Assembly (NCBI GenBank): GCA_963921305.4
Contig: CAWUEX030000003.1
Location: 434,001 to 498,000, forward strand
Direction of reading: 5' to 3'
DNA length: 64,000 bases
Source: CAWUEX02 sp963921305
Lineage (GTDB): Bacteria; Pseudomonadota; Alphaproteobacteria; Rhodospirillales; Rhodospirillaceae
The notes beneath the pieces are model-generated. The model searched no databases, was not told the origin of the DNA, and was given only the letters and a program-made list of their open reading frames with translations. The first letter of the stretch is position 1; each line of letters starts with the position of its first letter. Position numbers and translations under genes: made by a program. Below are positions 26,002 through 34,702 of this stretch, one piece after another.

Positions 26002-26050
26002 GGTTGCGGGGGCACGCAACCAGCGTTGTCTGTACCTGGATGAGGTGTGG
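26002..26050 (+). repeat. GGTTGCGGGGG direct repeat, copy R2
   Basis: Same orientation as R1 at 6454, 38 of 49 bases shared. Here the hairpin is perfect: GGTTGCG and CGCAACC around six bases. R1 and R2 bound the 19.5-kb block containing the type II secretion genes. Confidence 0.6.
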
Positions 26051-26131
26051 CCGTGAAGGGATCCAGTAACGTCTCTAGAGCGGATCTCAAGCCTCCTTAA
26101 CGGCAAAATGACTTAGGTTACATACAGCGAC

Positions 26132-27145
26132 TCAACTTATGCGCGGCACGCTTAAACGAGCTTTGACAATGTCGGACTTAAGCTTGGCCAAATTGACTGC
26201 CGAGGCACCGCCCTCATCTTCTAGAATCTTTTGAAAGCCACCTTTGGGCCGTGCAGCCGACGCAAGGCGGTCATACGCTTCTTTCGGCCACGTCGTCGCG
26301 AAACCGCGGGGATAGTCTTCGCCGCCGTCGCAGGGCCCATCTTCATTATAGATGAGGGGAAAAAGCGGACCCTCCGGCGGCTCTCCTGGAACCATTTCAT
26401 CAAGGCTGACGCCAGCTAGACTGACGCAGTCCGGACGCGGCTGCCAACGGATATCATCGCCGAACACACGCGTGGATATGGCAAAACGCCAGTCATCAGT
26501 CGGGTTGCCAGATGAAAAATGCAGCGTCCATGGATGGACGATCAGTGCATCGCCGGGCTCCATATCCCAGGACAAAAATTCGATTCCTTCTTCACCGCGC
26601 AAAGCCTCGCCATCCGGCTGAATGGGCCGGTCTTCCGGTCGAATCATCTGCCGGGCATTTGGCGAGAACAGCCAATACAGCTGGTCGTGACGGTGAGAGC
26701 CCGCAATACACTCTAGGCTATTGGCCTTGGTGATCGGTGTCAGAGCCGTCCAAAAGGAAGGCACCATATGGCCGGTTACGGGCCACCCGGCCCGGTCACT
26801 GTGCCAGATTGTTTGCGTGGTTGAATGCGGCTCTTTGGAAAACAACTCGTCGAAGAAGAAGCGCAACCTCTTCGACTGCATGACCTTTCCGGCCGCCTCA
26901 CCTAGTGGAGATTCAAACGCGTAGGCCCGGAATTCAGGAATGGTCCGCGCCATGTAGCGCGCGCTGCCCACCGTCGGCAGCAGGCCGAACTTGGAGCGAT
27001 CCATCCGTGCCTCCTTGGCGATCGGGCGCAGAAGCTCGATCCAATCAGGATCAAACACCTGACGGAGGCAAACGACACCATCGCGATTGTACGTGTCGAT
27101 ATCTTCCTGAGTAATCGCCCTCAGCGGGGACCGGTTGAGTGGCAT
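26132..27145 (-). CDS. Phytanoyl-CoA dioxygenase (PhyH) family protein, copy A
   Basis: 337-residue Fe(II)/2-oxoglutarate oxygenase. The facial triad is visible as WHSD (His115, Asp117) and His209 in VHPWTLHFSSGNP, with Arg220 as the likely 2-oxoglutarate ligand. Such enzymes hydroxylate unactivated carbons of small molecules. It follows the serine hydrolase by about 60 bases in the same direction and is paralogous to 52113-53039, sharing EPGD and WHSD contexts and the FGDD(I/V)-W-(Q/D)PRP-(D/E)CV segment. Confidence 0.85.
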   Translation of the reverse strand: MPLNRSPLRAITQEDIDTYNRDGVVCLRQVFDPDWIELLRPIAKEARMDRSKFGLLPTVGSARYMARTIPEFRAYAFESPLGEAAGKVMQSKRLRFFFDELFSKEPHSTTQTIWHSDRAGWPVTGHMVPSFWTALTPITKANSLECIAGSHRHDQLYWLFSPNARQMIRPEDRPIQPDGEALRGEEGIEFLSWDMEPGDALIVHPWTLHFSSGNPTDDWRFAISTRVFGDDIRWQPRPDCVSLAGVSLDEMVPGEPPEGPLFPLIYNEDGPCDGGEDYPRGFATTWPKEAYDRLASAARPKGGFQKILEDEGGASAVNLAKLKSDIVKARLSVPRIS

Positions 27146-27206
27146 TGTGCGCCTCCTTGATCAGGTGAACACGGTATCCTGAGCATCGCAGGGACTCGTA
27201 TCAGCA

Positions 27207-28529
27207 TTATCGTCTCTGGGGTTGGGATGTCCCGCGATCTTTTTCGATTCCCCGAATGATGACATTTGGCAGATAAGTATTGTCCCACTCGGCATCAACG
27301 ACACGTACCGTGGGGAGCCCCGTGCGCAGGATCACCAAGTTTTGAGACGGGACGATGTAAACGACTTGGTTCCCGTTGCCGTCGAATAAGTAGAGGTCGT
27401 CGGCCAGATAGGGCTCGCTGTGCAGAACTTTTCGCGTATCCCGATCGGGATGGGCAAATCCGCGCCGTTCCGTATATCGACCTGCTACCCAAACGCTCAA
27501 TCCGAAATACGGATTCTGTTCCGTCGGCGTAATCATTTCCTGAACGTATCCGACCGGCAGCAACCGCCGTGCATTCCAGGTGCCATCCTGCAACATCAAA
27601 ATTGCCAACCGCACGAAAACTTCAGGCGGGACCATCATGCAGCATCCACCATGAGCCATGCCGCCCGGCCTGTTGACCCAAATCGTTCCGCCCTGAGATC
27701 CGACTTTTTGGAAGAGTTCTGTACTCAAAAATTCAGCATACCTTCGGCCGGAGGCGCGTTCGATCACCACCGGCACCATCTCGCTTGCGGCATTGTTGTA
27801 TTCATAGCGCGTTCCCGGCTCATCGATGACCGGGTAATCCGCAATAATGATTTCATCGTGGTGAGGATGCAAAAATGTGCGTGAAATCACGTCGTCCGGA
27901 CCTTGCGCCGGCAGCTGCGGCAGAAAACCGACCCGCATATCCAGGAGGTGGCGGATGAGAATCTTCTCGCGCCGGGCGTCGCCTGTCCATTCGGGTACGA
28001 AATCAGCAACGGGCTGATCAAGCGACTCAATCAGGCCCAGCTGCAAGGCCCGGCCAATCGCAAGAGCGGCAACCGGTTTGGATAAAGAATAGGAAAGAAC
28101 CGGCTTTGTCCGGGCGAAGGGCCCGAAGTAGGTCTCTTTTTCGATTTGCCCGTTGCGCCAAACGATGAAGGCACTTGAGTTGTTAGCCCTGGCGTAAGCT
28201 TCCGCAGCATCCAAAGCTGCAGCAGAAATCGTGCGCTCGCCAGGACTAGCTTCTGGAATTGGCGTCCACGCGGGCGCACCGGGGATATCGTCTCGGTCGA
28301 TGTATATTTCATCGCCAGACACCCGCGTCTGCGCCATCTCGTACCGTTCCATATAGGTGGCCTCGACCTCAGGGGAGAACTGAAGTTCGCCGCGAAAATA
28401 GTCTGTGTCATTGGACGACTGGGCACAGGCTGACAATCCGGCCACTGCGCACAGCAGAGCGCCGGCACGATGCGTTAGAGCATTGACGAACATGCGGATG
28501 CCAGCGCCTCTCCAATTGGTTTTGCTCAT
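27207..28529 (-). CDS. Class C beta-lactamase-type serine hydrolase, lipoprotein, copy A
   Basis: 440-residue serine hydrolase with a lipoprotein signal (LLCAVAGLSAC). The catalytic SxxK is SLSK (Ser148, Lys151) and the YxN motif is YEYNN. These are typically esterases or amidases in the periplasm. The ATG at 28529 gives a long n-region; an internal ATG at 28493 would give a more compact signal. It is paralogous to the anchored hydrolase at 58320 and shares its GCC/ACC Cys pair region. It is read divergently from the IclR gene, with two module A operators between them. Confidence 0.85.
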   Translation of the reverse strand: MSKTNWRGAGIRMFVNALTHRAGALLCAVAGLSACAQSSNDTDYFRGELQFSPEVEATYMERYEMAQTRVSGDEIYIDRDDIPGAPAWTPIPEASPGERTISAAALDAAEAYARANNSSAFIVWRNGQIEKETYFGPFARTKPVLSYSLSKPVAALAIGRALQLGLIESLDQPVADFVPEWTGDARREKILIRHLLDMRVGFLPQLPAQGPDDVISRTFLHPHHDEIIIADYPVIDEPGTRYEYNNAASEMVPVVIERASGRRYAEFLSTELFQKVGSQGGTIWVNRPGGMAHGGCCMMVPPEVFVRLAILMLQDGTWNARRLLPVGYVQEMITPTEQNPYFGLSVWVAGRYTERRGFAHPDRDTRKVLHSEPYLADDLYLFDGNGNQVVYIVPSQNLVILRTGLPTVRVVDAEWDNTYLPNVIIRGIEKDRGTSQPQRR

Positions 28530-28677
28530 CAATATGTGCTCAGCGTCATTTCAGGTTGCTGCATCGCGGCCTCAAAGCTAAGCCCTCCCGCTCTGCATCC
28601 GGAACCACATTGCTTGGGGCTATTCCCTCACAAAACCACGCGGAAGCCCCCTGGGATACGCCGGGCTAGATTGCGCT

Positions 28678-28689
28678 CGCATTGCGTGC
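28678..28689 (+). promoter_or_regulatory. Module A operator motif, copy 2
   Basis: Exact CGCATTGCGTGC in the divergent gap between the serine hydrolase (start 28529) and the IclR regulator (start 28769). A second variant lies 40 bases to the right, an arrangement common for regulators controlling their own gene. Confidence 0.65.
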
Positions 28690-28717
28690 TCTGATCTACT
28701 GCCGACCTGGACGCGAA

Positions 28718-28729
28718 CGCAGTGCGTGC
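28718..28729 (+). promoter_or_regulatory. Module A operator motif, copy 3 (one mismatch)
   Basis: CGCAGTGCGTGC, differing only at the central base of the CGCA-N-TGCG palindrome. It ends 39 bases before the IclR start codon, a position suited to autoregulation. Confidence 0.6.
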
Positions 28730-28768
28730 AGATGATCCCTAGTTAGTCAGTTGAGAATTGTCAGGCCG

Positions 28769-29530
28769 ATGGAAAACAAACGCTACGTTCAAGCCTTCGA
28801 TCGCGGACTGGAAGTGCTTGCCCATTTGAATCTCTCCAACGGCTCATCGATTGGAGACATCGCCGCAGCCACGGGGATCAACCGCGCCATCGTCTATCGA
28901 CTGCTCGAAACTCTGCGCCGCGCCGGTTACGTGAGTAAGGACGCCAAGTCGCCTGAGTACTGGCTGACCAGCGCCGTTCGAAATTTGGCCGACGGCTTTG
29001 TCGACGAGGAATGGATTCAGGACGTTGCCAAACCGATCATCGATCAACTGAACGCTGAACTTGTTTGGCCCGTCTCTGTCAGCACGGTTTCCGGAACATC
29101 CATGCTGGTCCGTGTGACGTCGGACTTCGAGAGCCCCCTCACCTTCAATCGCTTCCCACGAGGTTTCAGATTTTCCCTTGCGCGATCGGCTGCAGGCCAA
29201 GTCTACTTGGCCTTTAGTCCGCCGCAACACTTGACGGCGCTTACCGACGTGCTGCAACGCACCCTGACCGATCACGAAGAGCTAAGCGTCCTTACGCCGC
29301 GGATCCTGACACCGCGTTTGCAAAAAATACGTGAACAAGGCTACGCGTCTATTACCGGACAACTCAACGGCATCAATGCGCTTGCCGTTCCGATCCGAGA
29401 CGAAGAAACCTTGTTCGGAGCCCTATCCCTCCGGTACTTCGCATCGGCGATGAAGCCTAAAAAAGCGGTCGAGAATTTTTATGAGCCACTGAAAGACGCA
29501 GCCGACACCATTGCGTCGTCACTTAGGTGA
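28769..29530 (+). CDS. IclR-family transcriptional regulator, module A
   Basis: 253-residue regulator. The N-terminal winged helix (about residues 5-70) includes SIGDIAAATGINRAIVYRLLETL as the helix-turn-helix and GYVSKDAKSPEYWLT as the wing. The C-terminal GAF-like effector domain covers about residues 80-250 and has the family's GYASITGQLNGINALAVPI strand. The ATG at 28769 was chosen over an upstream TTG at 28751. With two operator copies at its own promoter, it is the best candidate to bind the CGCATTGCGTGC motif; that link is inferred. Confidence 0.88.
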   Translation: MENKRYVQAFDRGLEVLAHLNLSNGSSIGDIAAATGINRAIVYRLLETLRRAGYVSKDAKSPEYWLTSAVRNLADGFVDEEWIQDVAKPIIDQLNAELVWPVSVSTVSGTSMLVRVTSDFESPLTFNRFPRGFRFSLARSAAGQVYLAFSPPQHLTALTDVLQRTLTDHEELSVLTPRILTPRLQKIREQGYASITGQLNGINALAVPIRDEETLFGALSLRYFASAMKPKKAVENFYEPLKDAADTIASSLR

Positions 29531-29551
29531 AGCACACCTACGGACCAGGTA

Positions 29552-30406
29552 TCACGACCAGGTCTTAACCATTTCAGATGCGAATTCCCTAAACGTGATC
29601 TGTTTGTCAGGGAGCAGATCGCTCTTCTTTTCACCGGACTCGGGCAGCATCCCGCATTTTTGTGTGTAGGCATACATAGGGCGCAGGGCCTTCAAGGACC
29701 ATTCGGGAAAGCCGTCTTTTTTGAACTCCGTCCATTTGTCGAGATCGTCGCCGCCGTACCGGATCGGCTTACCCAACAGATCAGTGTATATCTCCGCGAT
29801 ACTTTCGCCGGTAAGTGCTTCAGGCCCGAACACACGAAACTCGCCGGTCTCGAACGGCTCTTTCTTCAAGGCCTCGGCCACTGCGTATCCGACATCGCGC
29901 GTATCGATGCGATGCACACCTTTCGAACCGATCGGCGCGCTGAATATTCCTTTATCGACAATGTCACCCTTCAGGCCCGCATCAGACTGAAAGAAGCTCG
30001 CCGACCGAACCACCGCCCACTCCATGTCTGACGCCATAAACGTGGCTTCAATAGCTCTCTTGCTCTTGTAAAATGGCACCTCTTCCGTGCCTGGACCGTG
30101 CACCAGAGAGACGAAGACCAGACGCTTCACACCTGCCGCCTTCGCCGCTTCGACAACAGCGAGGCCGCGGGCCTGCTCATTGGGGTTGACCGCAAGGATA
30201 AGAATAATCTCATCGACACCGTCAAACGCCGGAGGAATGGTCTCGGGTTTGTCGAGATCGCCGGCCGCGACTTCGACCCCCTCGGGCAGCGCTGACGCTT
30301 TCTCAGGAGAATGCGTAAACACCCGCACAGACCGGCCCTTATCAACGAGGTGCCGCACTGCGACAGACCCGACTTTGCCTGTCCCCCCGAAGACTAATGC
30401 AACCAT
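29552..30406 (-). CDS. NmrA-like NAD(P)-binding protein
   Basis: 284-residue atypical short-chain dehydrogenase of the NmrA/TMR type. The dinucleotide site is VFGGTGKVGSVAV; the active-site Tyr-Lys region (FYKSKRAIE) is present, so quinone or ketone reduction is conceivable, but NmrA-like proteins can also be sensors. It is divergent from the alpha/beta hydrolase at 30623, with a module A motif between them. Confidence 0.85.
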   Translation of the reverse strand: MVALVFGGTGKVGSVAVRHLVDKGRSVRVFTHSPEKASALPEGVEVAAGDLDKPETIPPAFDGVDEIILILAVNPNEQARGLAVVEAAKAAGVKRLVFVSLVHGPGTEEVPFYKSKRAIEATFMASDMEWAVVRSASFFQSDAGLKGDIVDKGIFSAPIGSKGVHRIDTRDVGYAVAEALKKEPFETGEFRVFGPEALTGESIAEIYTDLLGKPIRYGGDDLDKWTEFKKDGFPEWSLKALRPMYAYTQKCGMLPESGEKKSDLLPDKQITFREFASEMVKTWS

Positions 30407-30500
30407 CTGCCTGCCCCTTTTTATATGTGCGCTGGCGCGTTCCCGGAGGTGATAGTGCGGTGTTGCTGGTCTTCTGTCCTTGAGCGCCTGGACTGCGGAA

Positions 30501-30512
30501 CGCTATGCGTGC
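30501..30512 (+). promoter_or_regulatory. Module A operator motif, copy 4 (two mismatches)
   Basis: CGCTATGCGTGC, with the TGCGTGC half intact. It lies between the NmrA-like gene (start 30406) and the alpha/beta hydrolase (start 30623). Confidence 0.5.
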
Positions 30513-30622
30513 ACTCCAAAGCCTCGCCGTTTACAGAGCACCCATCGGTTTCCCAGATGTCGGCACTCTTATAATAGTATTCATCGGGCGCGAGCACGGC
30601 ACAGTTGGGGGGAAATTCAGAT

Positions 30623-31471
30623 ATGACAGACGGCGACCTCATGATACCCGGACCGGACGGTCGCTTGTCTGTCCGCGCCAAAGGCATTGAAAGGTCGCAC
30701 GGCAATGTCGTCATACTTGTCCAAGGCGCAAACGTATCCGGGCAGGCAGGCTTTGATTTCACGTTCGACGGGGGCAAGGACTATTCGTTCATGGATGGCC
30801 TTGCCGCACGCGGGGTCGGATCGGTCACCTTTTCGATCCGAGGGTATGAAAAATCGGAACTCAGCGGTAGCCCGCTGTCCGTGCAGACGGATCAGGCGAT
30901 CGAGGACCTGGGCGCTGTCGTCGATTGGCTGCACGCACAAGGCATGGAAGCACCCCATGTTCTTGGCTGGTCCTGGGGCGGCCGCATTGCCGGCCGGTAT
31001 GCGGAGGCCCATGCGAACAAAATTGACAGGGTCGTCCTCCTCGACCCGGCATTGGGCGGCGGCCAACTCATTCTGCCAGCCCCTTCCGAAGACTATTGGG
31101 ATAATACCTACGACTACTTCTTCAACCGCCTTGAGGAAGAGTATACAGAACTCGCAGCACGCAAAGCATTTGCGGAAATCGTCTCGTCTACGGAACCTAA
31201 ATCTCCAAATGGCATACGCCAGGAGAATGCCGAGGGTAGCATTCCTGTCAAACCGGCAGACATTACCCGGCCGACGATGCTGATCTATGGTGATGCCGCT
31301 GGTGCGGCAAACTATATGCACGGTAGCCAGCGCCGGGGAGATTTCTTTGAGAGCCTGGGCACTCAAGATAAAGCCCTGGTGGTCATTCCCGGTGGCGGTG
31401 ATTACGCTCACATTCAGAATCCGCGCCGGCGCTTTCACAAGTGCATCGCCGATTTTCTGACACCCAAATAG
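30623..31471 (+). CDS. Alpha/beta hydrolase
   Basis: 282-residue alpha/beta hydrolase. The nucleophile elbow is GWSWGG (Ser117), and the catalytic His is probably in GGDYAHIQNP near the C-terminus. The ATG at 30623 was chosen; a TTG at 30605 overlaps its GGGGGGA ribosome site. First gene of a co-directional set with the EthD-like, MmgE/PrpD and second hydrolase genes. It may hydrolyse an ester, lactone or C-C bond of a pathway intermediate. Confidence 0.85.
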   Translation: MTDGDLMIPGPDGRLSVRAKGIERSHGNVVILVQGANVSGQAGFDFTFDGGKDYSFMDGLAARGVGSVTFSIRGYEKSELSGSPLSVQTDQAIEDLGAVVDWLHAQGMEAPHVLGWSWGGRIAGRYAEAHANKIDRVVLLDPALGGGQLILPAPSEDYWDNTYDYFFNRLEEEYTELAARKAFAEIVSSTEPKSPNGIRQENAEGSIPVKPADITRPTMLIYGDAAGAANYMHGSQRRGDFFESLGTQDKALVVIPGGGDYAHIQNPRRRFHKCIADFLTPK

Positions 31472-31514
31472 CGCGATTTCTTGCAAATATGCCTTTTATC
31501 CGGAGCGTCGTCGC

Positions 31515-32435
31515 ATGACTCTCGCCGACATCGAAAATAAGGCCGGTCTTTGCCGCATCACCTGCGGGTGGAAAAAGCCTGAACTGCCCATCGACTGGGT
31601 TAGACTCTATTGGCGCGACGTCCACAGCCCGGCAATCGCTCGGCGGGCCGGCATCTACGACTACCGCCACTATCAGTACGACCCGATCGATGCCGGTTTC
31701 TTGCCGGAGGTGGACGCGATTGGTAACGACGCGCCCCCGCTTGAGCAACTTATGTGGACCTCTGACGTAAGGTATCTCGACGAAGCAGCGTTGGCGATTT
31801 TCGACACGTCACCAGAAGGAAAACCAAAAGCCGATATTCTCGGTGATATCGACATCATCGTTGATCAAAGCACGACGTATCGGGCCGTCGGTGACAACGC
31901 GACCACTCACGTTGATGACACGGGCATTGCCATGCCACAAGGGCCCTGCGCTTCGCCCACGTATGCCCTCTTTATCCGCAGCCAGGGTGACTAGGCAGCT
32001 TCTCGCGCCTGTCTGCGGCAGATTGCGGAAGCGTGGTGCAAGAAAGAAGGCGTGCTGCGTTTACGCCTCAGCCTGTTTGATGCGCCAGACATGGAGAAAG
32101 AACGAAAGGCCGGATACCCGGTTAAAACGCACCCCGTCGAGCGGCAATATCAAGCTTGGATTGATTTGACCGTAGATACCAAAGCCCGGGGTGAATCTTT
32201 GATCGCAAACGAAGACGGCATAGATTATGCGGCTAGCATATCAGCCATCCATTGCTACCCGGTGCGTGCGGTATACACGAGCAATTACAACGGCAAACCG
32301 ACGCTGGTCGGGCTTAGAGGGTACCCGGCGTACCAAGCCCTCACCGCGCTCAATGCCGAAAACCAGCGTCAAACCAGCCTACTCGAGTGGATGTACGGTG
32401 ATGTTGCCAGTAGCGGCACTGCGGAGACCTCCTGA
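31515..32435 (+). pseudogene. EthD-like two-domain protein interrupted by an in-frame TAG
   Basis: One reading frame of 306 codons is interrupted once, by TAG at 31992-31994. Both sides are in the same frame and together look like two dimeric alpha/beta-barrel domains. The N-terminal half has an EthD-like motif (DWVRLYWRDVHSPAIARRAG), and the C-terminal half repeats that fold (LRLRLSLFDAPD, then YQAWIDLTVD). A single base change from GAG, CAG or AAG would explain the stop. Neighbouring genes also end in TAG, so recoding is unlikely. The 3' end overlaps the MmgE/PrpD start by one base (TGATG). The halves could still be translated separately, the second from a GTG at 32052. Confidence 0.75.
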
Positions 32436-33814
32436 TGTTAGACGGTTCCGTTTCAGAACGCCTCATCGCGTTTGCCTTCGAACAAAAGAAGCGGGGCGTG
32501 CCCGGAGATGTCACTCACGAAGCCAAGCGTCTGCTTCTCAATCAATTGAAAGCTTCGGTGGGCGCGACGGATACGGATGCCGTTCGCATCTTGCATGAGT
32601 CCATCGCACCACCTGTGGCTGGCGCGAAACCGGCTCATGTTGTCTGGTTCGGCACGCCGACAACACCAGGAGATGCCGCGCTTGTTAACGGCGCGCTCTA
32701 TGAGGTGCTGGATTTCCATGACACCTACATTCCTTGCTACATGCACGCCACCTCGGCAGTCTTGCCTGCGCTGACGGCAACGGCAGAAGTCAACGGCAAC
32801 AGCGGCAAAGATGTCATCGACGCCCTGGCACTCGGAATGGAGGTGGAACTCGCGATCGCCGCCATGCTGATGCCGACGGCCTATTTCCGGGGTTACGTTC
32901 CGGCCGGTTTAACCGGCGGCGTTGGCGCCGCCGTGGCCAGCGGTCTCTTGTCCGGCCTCAATAAAACTCAGATGCGGGATGCCCTGGGCATCGCCATGTG
33001 CACCGCGTTCGGATTGTATGTCTCCGTCGGTAGCATGACGCTCTCCTACATCACCGGCGCGACCGCTCGCGCCGGCATAACCGCGGTCGACCTGGCCCAG
33101 AAAGGGTTCGACGCCCCTGAGACGGCATTCGAAGGCGACAAAGGCATGTTCGTCACCCATTGCGACGAAGATCCACAGAAAATCGAGGATATACTAGGTT
33201 CGCTCGGCGATGAGTGGCGCATCCATTGCCAGACCTACAAAGTCATTCCGACGGAAACGATCACCCATGGGCCTGTTGAGCTTGTTCTCGACGTGCTGCC
33301 TCGTGCTAACGGTCGCGAAGTTAAAAGCCTGGAATTTGCGGTATGTCCGATTGTTAAAGACATATGCGATGAACGGATGGAGCGGTTTGGCTTGCCAAGC
33401 AGCGAATTGACGGCCCGCTTCGACCTGTGTTTCTGCGCCGCGGCGGCATGGCAGCGCGGAAAGTTCACTTTGGATGAAATGCGTGAACCGGCTTATACCG
33501 ACGATGCCATTCTCGCGCTGCGCAATAAGACAGTCCTGGTCGCTGACGAAAAGCGTGAAACGTTCGAAGGCTGTTCGCTGACCGTTAAGTTCTCAGACGG
33601 CAGCACGGAAACAGCGAATGTTGATGCTTTCCTCGGCAGCCCGGGCAGCCGCATGAGCGACGATCAGTTGTCAGACTTATTCCGGGTGTCATCCGATGGA
33701 CTACTAGAGGAAACCGCGGCGAGTGAAGTATTGGACGCCGTCTGGACTCTGGATGAAGCCAAGTCCGTCTCACCCCTGATCTCTTTGCTTAAAGTGCAAG
33801 GCCAGGCCAGCTGA
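32435..33814 (+). CDS. MmgE/PrpD family protein
   Basis: 459-residue protein of the 2-methylcitrate dehydratase/cis-aconitate decarboxylase/iminodisuccinate epimerase superfamily. The helical N-domain contains VNGALYEVLDFHDTY with the characteristic His-Asp, and the smaller lid domain contains YKVIPTETITHGPVE. It most likely dehydrates, decarboxylates or epimerises a polycarboxylate or hydroxy acid intermediate. TGATG junctions on both sides show translational coupling with the broken EthD-like gene and the following hydrolase. Confidence 0.88.
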   Translation: MLDGSVSERLIAFAFEQKKRGVPGDVTHEAKRLLLNQLKASVGATDTDAVRILHESIAPPVAGAKPAHVVWFGTPTTPGDAALVNGALYEVLDFHDTYIPCYMHATSAVLPALTATAEVNGNSGKDVIDALALGMEVELAIAAMLMPTAYFRGYVPAGLTGGVGAAVASGLLSGLNKTQMRDALGIAMCTAFGLYVSVGSMTLSYITGATARAGITAVDLAQKGFDAPETAFEGDKGMFVTHCDEDPQKIEDILGSLGDEWRIHCQTYKVIPTETITHGPVELVLDVLPRANGREVKSLEFAVCPIVKDICDERMERFGLPSSELTARFDLCFCAAAAWQRGKFTLDEMREPAYTDDAILALRNKTVLVADEKRETFEGCSLTVKFSDGSTETANVDAFLGSPGSRMSDDQLSDLFRVSSDGLLEETAASEVLDAVWTLDEAKSVSPLISLLKVQGQAS

Positions 33815-34623
33815 TGCCCACCGTAAAGCTCAAAGAAGGGGAAACAATCTGGTTTAAGACGACCGGGTCGGGCTCGCCCCTTCTTCATATCCATGGCTCT
33901 GCATTCGGTCATCGAAACTTCGATAAAATGACCCCCCTTGCCGCCAAGTTTTGCGAAGTGATCGATTTCGATTTGCCGGGCTACGGCGAAAGTACCGGAT
34001 CGCACCGACCGGGCGGCATGGAGGGCATTGCCGACCAAGTTTATGAGTTTGTCGTCGAGGCAGGGTACAAACGCCTCCACCTGCACGGCACATCTTTTGG
34101 CGCCATGATCGGGGTGTGGCTCGCCGCGAAATACCCAGCGATCATTGATAAGCTCGTCTTCAGTTGCTTCATGGCACGCTACGACAATGCGGCCCGGATG
34201 ATGCGTCAGACTTGGAAACGGGCCGCGCGTGACAGCGGAATGGACGCGGTCGCAGACCTGACCTCAGTCGCGGGGTTTGCACGTAGTTTTTATGATCGGA
34301 GCGGAGCTGCGGCGCAACTGCAGTCCATGCGGGATGCCTTTAGCAAGACTCTGCCGGACGCGTTTATCGCGGGAACAGAAACAATCGAAAAAACAGACCT
34401 AAGCGACCAGATCTCGCGGATCACCGCCCCGACTCTCCTGCTCGCCGGCGATGAAGACAACATGACGCCGTATAGCCCAGCGGGCAGCGGGGTCGGGATG
34501 GACTCCATCGCGAAACAACTGCCGCACTGCGAGACCCAAATTCTTGAGCGCTGCGGTCATTATCTGGTGATCGAGCAACCAGAATTAGCGGCGCGTTACA
34601 TTCAAGAGTTTCTCAGCGACTGA
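33814..34623 (+). CDS. Alpha/beta hydrolase, C-C or ester hydrolase type
   Basis: 269-residue alpha/beta hydrolase resembling meta-cleavage-product hydrolases. The oxyanion region is HIHGSAFGH, the nucleophile is HGTSFG (Ser94), the acid is in LAGDEDNMTP and the His is in ERCGHYLVIEQPE. It is the last gene of the hydrolase-EthD-MmgE-hydrolase operon and is convergent with the FAD monooxygenase. Confidence 0.88.
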   Translation: MPTVKLKEGETIWFKTTGSGSPLLHIHGSAFGHRNFDKMTPLAAKFCEVIDFDLPGYGESTGSHRPGGMEGIADQVYEFVVEAGYKRLHLHGTSFGAMIGVWLAAKYPAIIDKLVFSCFMARYDNAARMMRQTWKRAARDSGMDAVADLTSVAGFARSFYDRSGAAAQLQSMRDAFSKTLPDAFIAGTETIEKTDLSDQISRITAPTLLLAGDEDNMTPYSPAGSGVGMDSIAKQLPHCETQILERCGHYLVIEQPELAARYIQEFLSD

Positions 34624-34702
34624 CGAGCGTTGGCCGATGAGCGTATCCCTTTGCAACTCACGTTTGAGTTCGAATTTAAGGTTTTGATCAAGAAAGAAGT
34701 CG

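Noticed and set aside
30617..31486. Minus-strand open frame of 289 codons
   Set aside because: It is fully antisense to the alpha/beta hydrolase with an intact GWSWGG elbow, and looks like a shadow of GC-biased coding.
31992..31994. TAG as a recoded sense codon (pyrrolysine or suppressed stop)
   Set aside because: Neighbouring genes use TAG as an ordinary terminator (for example the hydrolase ending at 31471), and no pyrrolysine genes are seen. A nonsense mutation or error is simpler.
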